A stretch of DNA of 64,000 nt from positions 62,001-126,000 of the IMG/VR virus record IMGVR_UViG_3300034284_002793; one strand, written 5' to 3'. Source of the stretch: a virus. The notes under the pieces are model-generated. The model worked only from the letters and a program-made list of their open reading frames with translations. It did no database searches and was not told where the DNA came from. Shown piece by piece: positions 45,539 to 56,112 of the stretch; positions within the stretch are counted from its first letter, which is position 1; each line of letters opens with the position of its first letter. Both the position numbers and the translations under genes were made by a program.

Positions 45539-47575
45539 ATGAATACCGCGAATATAAATACATATTTTGGTGCAAAGTGGAATATCGAAGTATGTAAGTC
45601 TGGTGAAAATGGTATAGAATCTTATTTTCCATTAGGTGAAAAACTTAAAAATAATATGATTCTAGATCATTGGCTAGAATCACTTATTTATTTATATTCT
45701 CCTTCTGGTGGGGCAGTAAAGGCATATTGCGATAATGGGCTATCATTGGCAGGAATAACAAGAGGAGCAATGCATATAGGTGCAGGTTCCATCCCGCCAA
45801 ACTATCAACAAACTGGATTACAAATTCCATTAAAATCAACTTCATATATAAGGCCATTTTTTAATCAATGCACGGGCATTTATTATCCAGAATCAGGCAT
45901 GGCCGTTATTAGTAAAAATTACGACTTTGGTATTGAAAATAATATAGTAACTTATTCAGAAGCTGGATTTCGGCCTGGCATTGCTGATGCGTTACCTACC
46001 GGAAAAAGAAATTGGCTATGGTCAAGATTTGTATTTACTAAAGAGACTGGAGTTTCTGGATATATATATGCAAACAGCGGAAGTATGGGAATTACTGGAA
46101 TGGATCTTAGCGGTGTATTTGTAGATAATAATCAGTATGATTTAAGAAAACCAACGGATCCACTTTATAATGGACTTAGTGGATTGCCATCATTTGAATT
46201 GGGATGGAGATATAACTGGCCAGAAAATTCTGGTATGTTTTTAATTGATCAAAGCGGCAGCACTACAGGTTTTGTTTATAACCCTAAAAATATTACAGAG
46301 CTAGTAACTGGATTTATAAGTGGATATTTAAGTGGCGGAAATTTTTATCCATTTACATTATCATCTTATCCAGCAGAATCAAGTGGACTTAGTGGAATTT
46401 ATTTGCAAGATGGGATAACAAATACTTTATATTTTTCATCTGGTGGATTTAATGAATTTTCTGGATTCACTGGAAAATATTTTAATACGAGTAGTGGATT
46501 TCAATACACTGGATTCGATCAAGGCTATTCTTTATACGGTAGTGGTTTTTATCCAACTAGCGGGATATTAACTGGTAGCATGACAGGAATTATTGGCTCA
46601 AGAAACGTACTAAAACTTGACGGGTATATTACAGGAACTATTGGATTTAAAAATATTACAAACCCAATAACTTTAAGCACAGGAGAATTTTTAAAATTAA
46701 GATATGATGTTTATATGCAGATACCTGCAATAGTTAACCCAATTTTAGTTACCGGCGACGATATAACTCATGGAGAATTTAACGGAAGCGGTCAATTAAA
46801 ACTAATAGGCAAACAAACAAGCATGTTTGGCACAATCGATGGGGATGGAAAAGTTACCCCAGGTATTGGAATTTGGTGGCCACTTCATAGAACAAACTAT
46901 TCAAAATATAGCCGAAGCCAATGGGATAATCTGGCGGAACCAAATGCTCACTTATCTGCATTAATGGTAGCAAGTGGAGTTAGCGGTGGTGGGGTAAATT
47001 TTAATGACTCTTTTCCAGAAACAAACACAACCTCTCCAATTGTTAGCGCGCAGCTTGATGATGAAATACGTTTTTGTGATACTCTTGAGCCAAAAATTGG
47101 AGACTGTGGAACCGGACTAAATAAACGATCTTATTTTGAAAAACGATACTATTCAAGCAAAGGATTAATGCAAAGCCCTTCATGGCCACTATACTCACAT
47201 TCTGGTGTGCGCGTGTACAATTATATAGCGCATAACCGTCCATCTGCAATATGGCCAAAAAGCATAGATATTCAAATGATTTTTCCTGGACCTTATCCAA
47301 ATCAAGATACTGGAATTAATGGTTTTTCTATATGTGGCGCATCAGAAGGAACGGTTTGCGGTGGAAGAACCATTGCGGATGGTCAAGGAAACGCATATAG
47401 ACCCGAGCAATACATTAAGCCTACTTTATACGAAAATACAGGGGCGTATCTTGATTGCGGATTAACACTTCCATACTCTGCGTGGTATTATAAATTCAAC
47501 AATCCACAAATGAAATATGAAGATCAAATAATTAATTTATATTTAACATTTTCTTTGGATAGAATAACTGTATGA
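45539..47575 (+). CDS. Fibre protein of family A with an inserted SG/TG-repeat module
   Basis: A 678-residue protein. It opens with the family A start (AKWNIEVCKSGENGIESYFP) and later shows the family A segments FLKLRYDVYMQIPAIVNP and FNGSGQLKLIGKQTSMFG. Between them, around residues 255-370, lies one copy of the repeat module: LVTGFISGYLSGGNFYPF, SSGLSGIYLQDG, then SSGFQYTGF and GIIGSRNVLKLDG. The C-terminus contains a Cys-rich GFSICGASEGTVCGGRT stretch. It overlaps the next gene by 4 nt (ATGA). Confidence 0.55.
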   Translation: MNTANINTYFGAKWNIEVCKSGENGIESYFPLGEKLKNNMILDHWLESLIYLYSPSGGAVKAYCDNGLSLAGITRGAMHIGAGSIPPNYQQTGLQIPLKSTSYIRPFFNQCTGIYYPESGMAVISKNYDFGIENNIVTYSEAGFRPGIADALPTGKRNWLWSRFVFTKETGVSGYIYANSGSMGITGMDLSGVFVDNNQYDLRKPTDPLYNGLSGLPSFELGWRYNWPENSGMFLIDQSGSTTGFVYNPKNITELVTGFISGYLSGGNFYPFTLSSYPAESSGLSGIYLQDGITNTLYFSSGGFNEFSGFTGKYFNTSSGFQYTGFDQGYSLYGSGFYPTSGILTGSMTGIIGSRNVLKLDGYITGTIGFKNITNPITLSTGEFLKLRYDVYMQIPAIVNPILVTGDDITHGEFNGSGQLKLIGKQTSMFGTIDGDGKVTPGIGIWWPLHRTNYSKYSRSQWDNLAEPNAHLSALMVASGVSGGGVNFNDSFPETNTTSPIVSAQLDDEIRFCDTLEPKIGDCGTGLNKRSYFEKRYYSSKGLMQSPSWPLYSHSGVRVYNYIAHNRPSAIWPKSIDIQMIFPGPYPNQDTGINGFSICGASEGTVCGGRTIADGQGNAYRPEQYIKPTLYENTGAYLDCGLTLPYSAWYYKFNNPQMKYEDQIINLYLTFSLDRITV

Positions 47576-48438
47576 TTATAGCCAATCAAAGATCTTCTGA
47601 AAAGCATAAATTCATACTTGTAGCCAATCAGTATTTTTCGCTAATTAATAAGCCACGAAACCTTCCAACTTACCAAATAGGGGCAATAACAGAATTGATA
47701 AACGCACTGTACGAATCAAATTTATGGGAAAAATTTGTTGCAGTATATCCATTCGTTGGCGATGGTAGTTCTGAAAAAAACAGTTTAAATTTAATAGATC
47801 CATATAAATATAAAATTAGCTGGAGCGGATCTATTATATTTAATAAATTTGGTATTAATGGAAATGGTGGGATAGGATTGACAGGAATTAAATTGGTTGA
47901 TTTAAGCGATTTTACAAACGTTCATTTAAGCGCGTATACGCGCACAGCAATAACCAATACTATTGGGCGAGGAAGACTTATTGGGGCAAATACACAAAAT
48001 AGACTTGTTGCCATAAGAGACGTTGGCGCGCTAGAAATAAATTATAATAAAGAAAATGGTATAGTTGGATTTGTTTATAATGTGCTAAACAATAGCGGTG
48101 GATTTGGTATGATTTATGAAAATATGTTAAATAATTCAATTTCTGGAAATGGCTTTTTAATAGCAAATAACAACAATAAAGAAAAAAAATACGCAAAATG
48201 TTATCTCAATGGTTCTATTTTTGGAGAGCAATTTCCATTACTTCCAACAGAAATACACACAGCAAACCAGAGAACGTTAACAATATTTGGAGATGGGTAT
48301 GAAAACCTAAACACATCACCACTACGAGCCAATATTGCATTTGCCAGTATTGGATACGGTCTTTCAGATAATGATATATTTAATTTTAATAAAATAGTAC
48401 AATCTTTTCAGGTGGCAATGGATAGATCAGTAATGTAA
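47572..48438 (+). CDS. Lectin-like fibre protein (family B)
   Basis: A 288-residue paralogue of the 43223-44419 product without its C-terminal helical tail. Shared landmarks are ITELINALYESNLWEKFVAV, YPFVGDGSSEKNSLNL, KCYLNGSIFGEQ and ANIAFASIGYGLSDND. The first 35 residues differ. It starts inside the stop of the previous gene (ATGA), so both are coupled. Probably a glycan-binding subunit of the fibre complex. Confidence 0.55.
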   Translation: MIIANQRSSEKHKFILVANQYFSLINKPRNLPTYQIGAITELINALYESNLWEKFVAVYPFVGDGSSEKNSLNLIDPYKYKISWSGSIIFNKFGINGNGGIGLTGIKLVDLSDFTNVHLSAYTRTAITNTIGRGRLIGANTQNRLVAIRDVGALEINYNKENGIVGFVYNVLNNSGGFGMIYENMLNNSISGNGFLIANNNNKEKKYAKCYLNGSIFGEQFPLLPTEIHTANQRTLTIFGDGYENLNTSPLRANIAFASIGYGLSDNDIFNFNKIVQSFQVAMDRSVM

Positions 48439-48446
48439 TAAAAATA

Positions 48447-50957
48447 ATGGCAAGCGTTTTTTCAATTGAGAGTATCAACCTAAATGGCGATATATTAACC
48501 GCAAATAATGGCAGTTTATATATTAACAATAATTTAGTAAAAAATACATCTGGAATACAACTTTCAGATAGATTTTTTATAAAAGGCTATGCTCCGATAT
48601 CATTTTACTCCAAATGGCCACAGCAAGGAGATTATTTAAATGAAACGTATTTGAATGATTTTTTTATGGCTACTGGAATGCTTGTAACATGCAGCCAGCC
48701 AAGTACCGGAAATCAAATATTTTGGGGTGGATTTTATCAACGCCCAGCATCATCATCAATAGATACAACTGTATTTGCAAACTTTGAATTACAACCAAAG
48801 CAAATCATACAGCATAACCCTATAAATTATAAAATTGAACGTGACAGAATTATAGGGCTAAATATATATAATGCACCCGAAGATATGCGCTCTATCTCAA
48901 TTCATTTGTTGGGATATTTTCCAGCAGCAGCTCATTTTGATAGGATGCCTAAGCAAATTAATTTTTATGCAAAAAATGCTCCTATCTATGGAGACAGTAT
49001 TCATGAAGAATATTCTCAATGGGATTCGCTATATACTGGTGTTGGAATATACTGCTCAACGACTGGAATTGACAAATTAACATACACCCAACTAATAACT
49101 GGATATATTAGTGGCGTAGCTCAAAATGAACCATTATATGTATTATCTAAAAGTTTAGCAAAACAAAAATGCGACCCATGCGATCCAGATATGGATTTTT
49201 CATCATGGAGTGGTTATTATTTAAATGAAAATAAAATAAATTTTCCAACAGGAAATAATTTTTCTGGACTATCTGGGCAAAATGGATTTTCCAACACTTC
49301 TGGCTTTTCATATACAGGATTTCAAATATTAAACAATCAAACAATATTAAATGGAATATATAGCGGCTACGGAGATTCACTATTTGGATCTGGGGAAATG
49401 TTGCAAAGTATAGGATGGAGAAGTGGGGCTTTTATAGAGCCAATATCTGGATTTGTAAGCGGCTATACTGATCAATACGGCACATTCAAACGCCTTTCCA
49501 TTATTACCACTGGAGTTTCCGGCTCTGGGATAGATACTGGAATATTTAGGCTAGACTTAACTGGGTTTGTAATTGGATCAAGTGGTTACTTTATTAATGG
49601 TAAAAAATATTTTTTTCCATCAGATAGGCCAATTTCTTATAATATAGTTGGTTTCATGAGTGGCTATATGGATTCTATCGGTCGATTTTCAGGTTTTCAA
49701 AATCTAAATATCATATCAGGATCAAGTGGATATTTTATAAATACACCATCCGATTATGTGCAAGTATTTTTTCCTACTGGAAACTCTTTCAATAACTTTA
49801 TTGGTATGTATGGAATTTATACTGGTAGCGGATACTCATCATATCATACTGGATTTTCATTTCCTCTTGGAAGTGGATTTTCTGGAATTGACGGGCTGAC
49901 ATCGAATACTTATGGCATTATGACTGGCATAATTGGAGCAGCAAACATTTTCATTCCATTTTCTGGATTTTCTGGACGACCAAATGTTGATATTGGTTTG
50001 GGCTTTGATTATAGCGGATTGCGAGGAGATTTATACAAGACTTCATTTTCTGGACAAAGCTATGATGGTTTTGGATATACTGGTCAATTAATTTCTATAT
50101 TTGGAAAAAGAAATGTTTCTGGGAGGCAAGACATAACTGGCTTTGTTAGAACTGATGCAAAAATAAATTTTATACCCACAGCATCTTCACCAACAGTTTC
50201 TGGCATAAGTGGATACTATTTGGACAATAATATATATAGATTTCCAATAGGCCCATTCTATCCGCCATATTATGAATTTCCAAAATTTGATGATAACCCT
50301 GCATTTACAAAGTACGGAAATAGTTATAGTGGATTCTATCCATTTGAAAGCGGGTTCAGCGGTTTTGGAGTTACTGGAATTAGAAAAGAATATATAATTG
50401 GGTTTATAAGTGGATACAAGGATGTATTTGAACAATTTTTCCAATTTACAGGACCAAGTGGCAGTAGCGGATTTATAACTGGAAGTCAAAAATTTTTCTT
50501 TCCATCCGGTTCGCAATTTTCTGGATTTTCTGGATTTTCTGGATTTGATAATAATTTAGGATTTTTATATTCAGGCTTTAGCTCAAATCCTTATAGAAAT
50601 GAAAATTTTATTGGAGATATTTATTCCACATCTGGATCTGGAATAATCACTGGAATTGTTGGTTGGAGAAATGTTGAGTTTGTTACAAAAGAATATGGTA
50701 CTGGAATAATGACAGGCTTTATTGGTAGTAGAAATGCCCCATACTCTGGCATATTGACTGGAAATTTTTACCATAAAGATAAATTTAGCAATAAAATAAT
50801 TGGACCAAAATTTGGTTTAAATACTGGACAATTATATAATGAATCATTTGGTATTGGATTTAAAGTTCCTTATGGAAATAGGGTAGGAATTGATTTGTAC
50901 AATCCACTATCTGGAATATCAGACATAAATATAACTATGTTTGGTTACTATGAATAA
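48447..50957 (+). CDS. Long fibre protein built from SG/TG-rich repeat modules
   Basis: An 836-residue protein. Residues 60-160 form a module shared with the head-side fibre at 32257-33696 (WGGFYQRP, RIIGLNIYNAPEDM). From about 215 to 745 it consists of degenerate modules of about 95-115 residues: a GF/Y-x-SGY-x-D-x-x-G-x-F start, SSGYF, a FFPTG or FFPSG strand, SGF/SGI turns, YTGF, and GIxTGIxG-x-x-N-V at the end. Full copies are near 400-504 and 650-747; others are partial. The C-terminal IDLYNPLSGISD repeats the start module. Probably a long beta-structured shaft with terminal knobs. Confidence 0.6.
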   Translation: MASVFSIESINLNGDILTANNGSLYINNNLVKNTSGIQLSDRFFIKGYAPISFYSKWPQQGDYLNETYLNDFFMATGMLVTCSQPSTGNQIFWGGFYQRPASSSIDTTVFANFELQPKQIIQHNPINYKIERDRIIGLNIYNAPEDMRSISIHLLGYFPAAAHFDRMPKQINFYAKNAPIYGDSIHEEYSQWDSLYTGVGIYCSTTGIDKLTYTQLITGYISGVAQNEPLYVLSKSLAKQKCDPCDPDMDFSSWSGYYLNENKINFPTGNNFSGLSGQNGFSNTSGFSYTGFQILNNQTILNGIYSGYGDSLFGSGEMLQSIGWRSGAFIEPISGFVSGYTDQYGTFKRLSIITTGVSGSGIDTGIFRLDLTGFVIGSSGYFINGKKYFFPSDRPISYNIVGFMSGYMDSIGRFSGFQNLNIISGSSGYFINTPSDYVQVFFPTGNSFNNFIGMYGIYTGSGYSSYHTGFSFPLGSGFSGIDGLTSNTYGIMTGIIGAANIFIPFSGFSGRPNVDIGLGFDYSGLRGDLYKTSFSGQSYDGFGYTGQLISIFGKRNVSGRQDITGFVRTDAKINFIPTASSPTVSGISGYYLDNNIYRFPIGPFYPPYYEFPKFDDNPAFTKYGNSYSGFYPFESGFSGFGVTGIRKEYIIGFISGYKDVFEQFFQFTGPSGSSGFITGSQKFFFPSGSQFSGFSGFSGFDNNLGFLYSGFSSNPYRNENFIGDIYSTSGSGIITGIVGWRNVEFVTKEYGTGIMTGFIGSRNAPYSGILTGNFYHKDKFSNKIIGPKFGLNTGQLYNESFGIGFKVPYGNRVGIDLYNPLSGISDINITMFGYYE

Positions 50958-50963
50958 TATGTT

Positions 50964-53900
50964 ATGCTATTTGAAGACATAAAGCATCCACTTGTTAGCG
51001 ATTTTTTAACTAGAATCAGTGGGTCTGGCTATACATATTTAAATACTGAGTCTTCTAGTAGAATAAATGATTTTGTTAAATATTTGGGATCCATCACTGC
51101 AGATAATGGTGACGATTTTGCTTTTTATCCCCTAAGGCAAGCGCAAAATATAGGAATAGGAAATCAGATATTTGGCATTGGATATATGGCATCTGGCACA
51201 AATATTGTTTTTCCCCAAAATATAAACTGGACAGAGTCTGGCATTTTACTAAATAGCATTAAAAATTGTGGTATTTTAAATTTTTCTGGCAAATTAAAAG
51301 ATTCAAAATTTCAATTTAGAAAAAATGAAACTTCTATCTTTTATTTTTTAAAACATAATAGGCCTAAATATGAAACATCGTTATATAGGGATGGACAAGT
51401 ATGTCCATATTTTTGGTTCGATGATTCCTTAGATAATTTTGGCGTAATTGCTCCAGAATTTTCTACCAGCGATTTTAGAACAACCGGGACAACATACCTT
51501 TATGACGAAATATATGGTGGAGATAAAAAGGGCTACCAGATTGATTTTTCATCAGATGATCCAACAAAATATAATGTGTTTAATTCTAATACTGGAAGGG
51601 CGATAGGCACTGGTATAGCTCCATATGTACCACCAGCAGTTTCATTTTATGAAATGGACAATAATGAAAATAAATTTGTATGTATTAACGCAGTAATACG
51701 AGAAAGCCAATATTCTATTAGATCATTTTTTGGCCGCGATTATAGAAGTTTAACTGGAAATTTTCCAAATCCATATCAATCTATTGAAGTTACTGATCCA
51801 AAAACTCAAGAAGTTTATATTGATAATTTTTTTCCAAGAAGAATGGTAATTGGCGCTGGCGTAAGAAACAAAAGCGCAGCTGGCTATGATTTGGATGGCA
51901 CAGATCATATATGTGCTGGAATTTTAATATTAAGAGGCGACTATAGCAATAAATCAAAAGATATTGCCGAAAATATGGCTGAGGCTATTGGTATAAAAAT
52001 TCGCCCTCCTAAAAATTTGGATACAACATTTGCTTTTGGAAATATATTAAATGATAGATTTGCCTGTAGCGGATATATAGCATCAATCAATTATTATGAT
52101 TATACAAGTCCAGTTTTATACAAAACATATAGCGACTATTATGATATTGTAAACTTTACAGCTTCAATATACAGCGGATCATACATTGACTATGGCCAAT
52201 GGACATATAATGTGGTCAATAGCGTTACTGGAGAATTAAGATCGCCACAAATCGGTGATACAATTAATAATGATAGCAATATAACTGGAATAGTAAATTT
52301 AATTGGCTTCCAAAATGGCATAACAGCTCCGTTTGGTGCATTTTATAATCAAGGAGTAATAGGTTTTGTTAGTGGATATGCTACAAAAATAAATAACGAA
52401 TTTATCTTTAACAGATTCACAGAGCAGACAGAAAGTGGAGCGAGCGGTTTTTATAGATCAAATATCAGCGGTATAGCAACGGGGCAAATTTTCTTTCCAC
52501 CAATAAGAAAAATATTTCAAGAATTAATTACTGGATATGTTAGTGGCATTAAAGACTCAGATAGTTTATTTACTCCCTTTGATTCTAGCTCCAACCTATA
52601 TTCTAGTGGATATTATTATGGTGATCAAGTATATGCATACCCACAAATTGGCATTATACCGCAAAAAATAACTGGCTATATTAGCGGATTTTTATCTGAA
52701 AACGGAATATTCTCAGAATTTGATAAAAATTATTTGGATAGTTCTAGTGGATATTTTTATAGCGAAAATTCATACGAATTCTTGCCTAAAAAAACTATTA
52801 CTAATTCTCCCGTAACAGGATTTTTAGTTGGAATGAAAAGCGGAGATTATTTTTCCGGATACTATCAAAATACACCAACTGACGGCTTGTACAGTGGATT
52901 TTTTATAGATAATGATTTTTCTAACCCAGCAGAAATAGAACCAGTTATTGAAATATATTTTCCAACAGGCTCTGGGTTGTTTTCTGGATTTAGCGGCATG
53001 TCCGGAATAGATGAGCGTCTTGGCTTTAATTTTACAGGATTTTTTCAGAACATATTTGATATAAATGGTGATCCGATTTTGGATGAGAGCGGAAATGCAA
53101 TCATACTGTCATTTGATGGAAGTAGTGGATTTATTGATATTGGTGCTGGGCCATTTCCAAACACAAGAACAGCTTCATGCACCGGAATTATAGGGTCAAA
53201 GAATGTTTTAAATTTTTCTGGAAGTTTTGATGGCTTTAATAATATAGAAGTACCAGATATAAATTATGGATCTTCATATAGTGGATTTTTCATTGAATCT
53301 AGTGGGTTTGTCGGTACAGGAAATTTTGGAAGTGGAATGTTTACAGGATTTATTGGATCTATAAATATACTTGAATACATCAACTTAACAGGATTTCAAG
53401 ATAACTTAGATTTTCTTGCCGGAGGATTATTTACAGGATTTTCGTTTCCGCTTGGGTCTGGTTTTAGTGGATTATATGATAATCTTTCTGGAACTGGAAT
53501 ACAAACAGGATTTATTGGATCAAGATATTATCTTATGGAATCTGGATCTTTTTCTGGATTTTCTGGCTTTTCAGGATTTTCTGATGCATTTTTAAATGAA
53601 ATAAATATTGATTTTTCTTTTCAAAATGGAAGTGGATTTTCTGGACTATATTTTCAAGATTCTGGCTACGGTGTTATCTCTGGATTAATTACTACCGGAA
53701 AATCTCCATTGCTATTTGGGGATCCATTATATTTCGTTCCTTCTATATTGGCAATATCATATGGTGGCAATTTTACGCAATTCATAACTGGTGACTTTAT
53801 TTTTACTGGCGTTATTCCAGATATTACTGGTATTAGATATTTATCTGGTGCTGTATTTACCTATGCAATTAATACAGGATCATTAATAACTGGAGACATT

Positions 53901-54749
53901 TTTGTAACAGGAACGCACCCAGAAATAACCTCATTAAACTACTTTGCTACTACAGGCGAAGATATTATATTGTCTGGCTTTGATGGCAATGCACTTTCAT
54001 ATATATTTAGATTGGAAGCATATGAGGGGCAAAAGCTTGAAAGTGGAGTAAGGGTAGAAATTAATAAATTTATATCAGGATTAAAAACTGATGGTATATG
54101 GGATAGTATTACAGATTGCTGTTTGATGGCTGGACCAAGAACATTTTCTGGAGCTTTTGTTCCATTAAAAGGAAATAGCGGTATTGGTTATAACTTTATT
54201 AGTAGTGATTATAATCGCGCTAGCGGTTTAATTGGTGATGCATCATCAAAATATGTTGATTCTAATCGAAGCTTAAACATAGAACCTTCAGGAAACCAAC
54301 ACTTGGCAGTTTATATAACTAAAACTGGATCGCCATCATTTAATCAGTACTATATCGGCGCTGGTGTTCAAAACGTAACTGGATCAAGCGCTATTTATGC
54401 TAGCGGTGCAGGTGCGCTTTTCCAAAAATCTAGAGCAAGTGGAATAGCTAATTATCAAAATTTTGGACCATCCACGGGCTTCATGGCGGTCTCAAGATTT
54501 AGCACGGGTATTTGGGCTGCAAGAAATACATATATATCAGAAACAGCCTTTGTTTATGTAGAAAGTGGGGCGCAACCAGCGAATGTGTATGTTTTTGCCA
54601 ATAATAATACTGGCATTGGGGCTGGTATGCCAGAGGGTTATAGCGATGCAAGAATTGCCATTTATTCTATCGGCACGAATATTAATATATTATCAAATTA
54701 TGAAAATAGAGTTATTTCATACCTTAGTGGTATTAAGAAATATGTTTAA
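50964..54749 (+). CDS. Giant modular fibre/adhesin with a lectin-like C-terminus
   Basis: A 1261-residue protein. The N-terminal 60 residues resemble the start of family B (HPLVSDFLTRISGSG). A globular strand-rich region extends to about 440. Modules of the SG/TG type follow from about 450 to 900: IGFVSGYATKINNEF, LITGYVSGIKDSDSLF, ITGYISGFLSENGIF, then FPTGSGLFSGFSGMSGIDER and repeats ending GIIGSKNVLNFSG and GFIGSRYYL. The last 230 residues are a family B-like lectin domain (NKFISGLKTDGIWDSITDC). It is the largest fibre gene and probably carries a main receptor-binding tip. Confidence 0.6.
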   Translation: MLFEDIKHPLVSDFLTRISGSGYTYLNTESSSRINDFVKYLGSITADNGDDFAFYPLRQAQNIGIGNQIFGIGYMASGTNIVFPQNINWTESGILLNSIKNCGILNFSGKLKDSKFQFRKNETSIFYFLKHNRPKYETSLYRDGQVCPYFWFDDSLDNFGVIAPEFSTSDFRTTGTTYLYDEIYGGDKKGYQIDFSSDDPTKYNVFNSNTGRAIGTGIAPYVPPAVSFYEMDNNENKFVCINAVIRESQYSIRSFFGRDYRSLTGNFPNPYQSIEVTDPKTQEVYIDNFFPRRMVIGAGVRNKSAAGYDLDGTDHICAGILILRGDYSNKSKDIAENMAEAIGIKIRPPKNLDTTFAFGNILNDRFACSGYIASINYYDYTSPVLYKTYSDYYDIVNFTASIYSGSYIDYGQWTYNVVNSVTGELRSPQIGDTINNDSNITGIVNLIGFQNGITAPFGAFYNQGVIGFVSGYATKINNEFIFNRFTEQTESGASGFYRSNISGIATGQIFFPPIRKIFQELITGYVSGIKDSDSLFTPFDSSSNLYSSGYYYGDQVYAYPQIGIIPQKITGYISGFLSENGIFSEFDKNYLDSSSGYFYSENSYEFLPKKTITNSPVTGFLVGMKSGDYFSGYYQNTPTDGLYSGFFIDNDFSNPAEIEPVIEIYFPTGSGLFSGFSGMSGIDERLGFNFTGFFQNIFDINGDPILDESGNAIILSFDGSSGFIDIGAGPFPNTRTASCTGIIGSKNVLNFSGSFDGFNNIEVPDINYGSSYSGFFIESSGFVGTGNFGSGMFTGFIGSINILEYINLTGFQDNLDFLAGGLFTGFSFPLGSGFSGLYDNLSGTGIQTGFIGSRYYLMESGSFSGFSGFSGFSDAFLNEINIDFSFQNGSGFSGLYFQDSGYGVISGLITTGKSPLLFGDPLYFVPSILAISYGGNFTQFITGDFIFTGVIPDITGIRYLSGAVFTYAINTGSLITGDIFVTGTHPEITSLNYFATTGEDIILSGFDGNALSYIFRLEAYEGQKLESGVRVEINKFISGLKTDGIWDSITDCCLMAGPRTFSGAFVPLKGNSGIGYNFISSDYNRASGLIGDASSKYVDSNRSLNIEPSGNQHLAVYITKTGSPSFNQYYIGAGVQNVTGSSAIYASGAGALFQKSRASGIANYQNFGPSTGFMAVSRFSTGIWAARNTYISETAFVYVESGAQPANVYVFANNNTGIGAGMPEGYSDARIAIYSIGTNINILSNYENRVISYLSGIKKYV

Positions 54750-54816
54750 TTATTAATTAATAAAAAATTAAATTTTACAATATTAGAAATGTATATATAA
54801 TAAGGGAAATAAAGTT

Positions 54817-56112
54817 ATGCCTCTAAATATTTTAAAAAAACGCCATATCGAAACAGAAATTGAGAATAACACTCATGTAGATGGTGAATGGAAAGTTGAG
54901 ATTGTATGCCAAAATGGTGAAATTAAAAAGCCTCTTGGAGATAAATGGCGAAAAAACTTAATTCAAGATAGAGGATTGAATATATTCAATGGCACGTATG
55001 GAAGTTTTAGCAGCAATGCTAATGCGAATACTAATTCAATATCAGCCTTTATAAGTTCGGCATATTTTGGAAATAGCAGTGCTGATCCGTTTGCTACAGA
55101 TAAAACATTTTTAACTAGCACAAACAATAATATATACTATACAAGAAGAAACACTCTAAACGTACCAGAAAATACAAATCCAAACAGCGATGATTTAGTA
55201 ACGGGGTCACGAACTTTTACAAAAGTATGGGATTTTGCATCTCTGGCTGCTGGCGAAACGCGCGATGTTAGAGAAATAGTGATTGCGGCCAATACTTATG
55301 ATGGTTTTAATAATTCTACCGATCAAAGCAAGGGGACCCAAGGAACATTTACAACAAACATACCAGTAATTTCGCGCTTTATTCTTCCATCAACAGTAAC
55401 TCTAACTGAATTTCAATTTTTAAGACTTTACTATTCAATAAAAGTAACAGTTCCAGCAATAGTTACGCCAGTTCCGATTACATTGTCAAATAACGGTTTT
55501 GATGGAACTGGTCAATTAAAATTAATAGGCCTATGGTCTAGTATATTTTCTGGAAATGGCCACTTATGGCAGCGCAGAAACTTTGGCACTTTGATTAACG
55601 TAGTTTCAACTCCACATACGCCATGGTCGCTAATCGGAAGAGATGGAATGGCAGCTTTACCGCTTAAAGGCAATTCAAATCCAAATTTAAATTTTAATTT
55701 TCCAGCAGTTGGTGCTGATTTTTCAATATCGTATGCAAATGCGTTATATGATGCAACACAAACTGTACTCCATACTTCACCAGGCTGCTCTGTTAGTCCA
55801 TCGTCAGCAGTTCAACAAACGGTTGTAAACCAGTCTGTGTCAAGAGAGGCTACTATGCTGTTTCAAGCAAATAACCCAAGCGTGAATAGCCCACTTGCTG
55901 GATTTGTTTTCCTTCCTCGCGGTGAAGGCAATAATTTTACGGGAGGATCGACTCCAACTTTTACCGAAGCTCTTACTACAGATACTGCTCTTGGAAGATA
56001 CATGTGGTACTGGAGGTTCACAGACCCAACATTTACAAATCCAAGATCTGTAATTAAAGATGTCAACTATGGCCTTGTGGTTAATTTGCGGCAAACAATT
56101 GCAAGAGGCTAA
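54817..56112 (+). CDS. Fibre-locus structural protein (family A)
   Basis: A 431-residue protein and the third family A member: GEWKVEIVCQNGEIKKPLGD, KNLIQDRGLNIFNG, then SRFILPSTVTLTEFQFLRLY, VTVPAIVTPVP and FDGTGQLKLIGLWSSIFSG. It is set off from the upstream gene by 67 bp containing TGTATATATAATAAGGG, so it may have its own promoter. Its stop is immediately followed by the stop of the converging phosphoesterase gene (TAATTA). Confidence 0.55.
   Translation: MPLNILKKRHIETEIENNTHVDGEWKVEIVCQNGEIKKPLGDKWRKNLIQDRGLNIFNGTYGSFSSNANANTNSISAFISSAYFGNSSADPFATDKTFLTSTNNNIYYTRRNTLNVPENTNPNSDDLVTGSRTFTKVWDFASLAAGETRDVREIVIAANTYDGFNNSTDQSKGTQGTFTTNIPVISRFILPSTVTLTEFQFLRLYYSIKVTVPAIVTPVPITLSNNGFDGTGQLKLIGLWSSIFSGNGHLWQRRNFGTLINVVSTPHTPWSLIGRDGMAALPLKGNSNPNLNFNFPAVGADFSISYANALYDATQTVLHTSPGCSVSPSSAVQQTVVNQSVSREATMLFQANNPSVNSPLAGFVFLPRGEGNNFTGGSTPTFTEALTTDTALGRYMWYWRFTDPTFTNPRSVIKDVNYGLVVNLRQTIARG

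Noticed and set aside
43223-54749. Collagen-like G-x-y repeats in the fibre proteins
   Set aside because: Glycines are spaced irregularly and follow Ser or Thr at strand turns; no run of G-x-y triplets is present.
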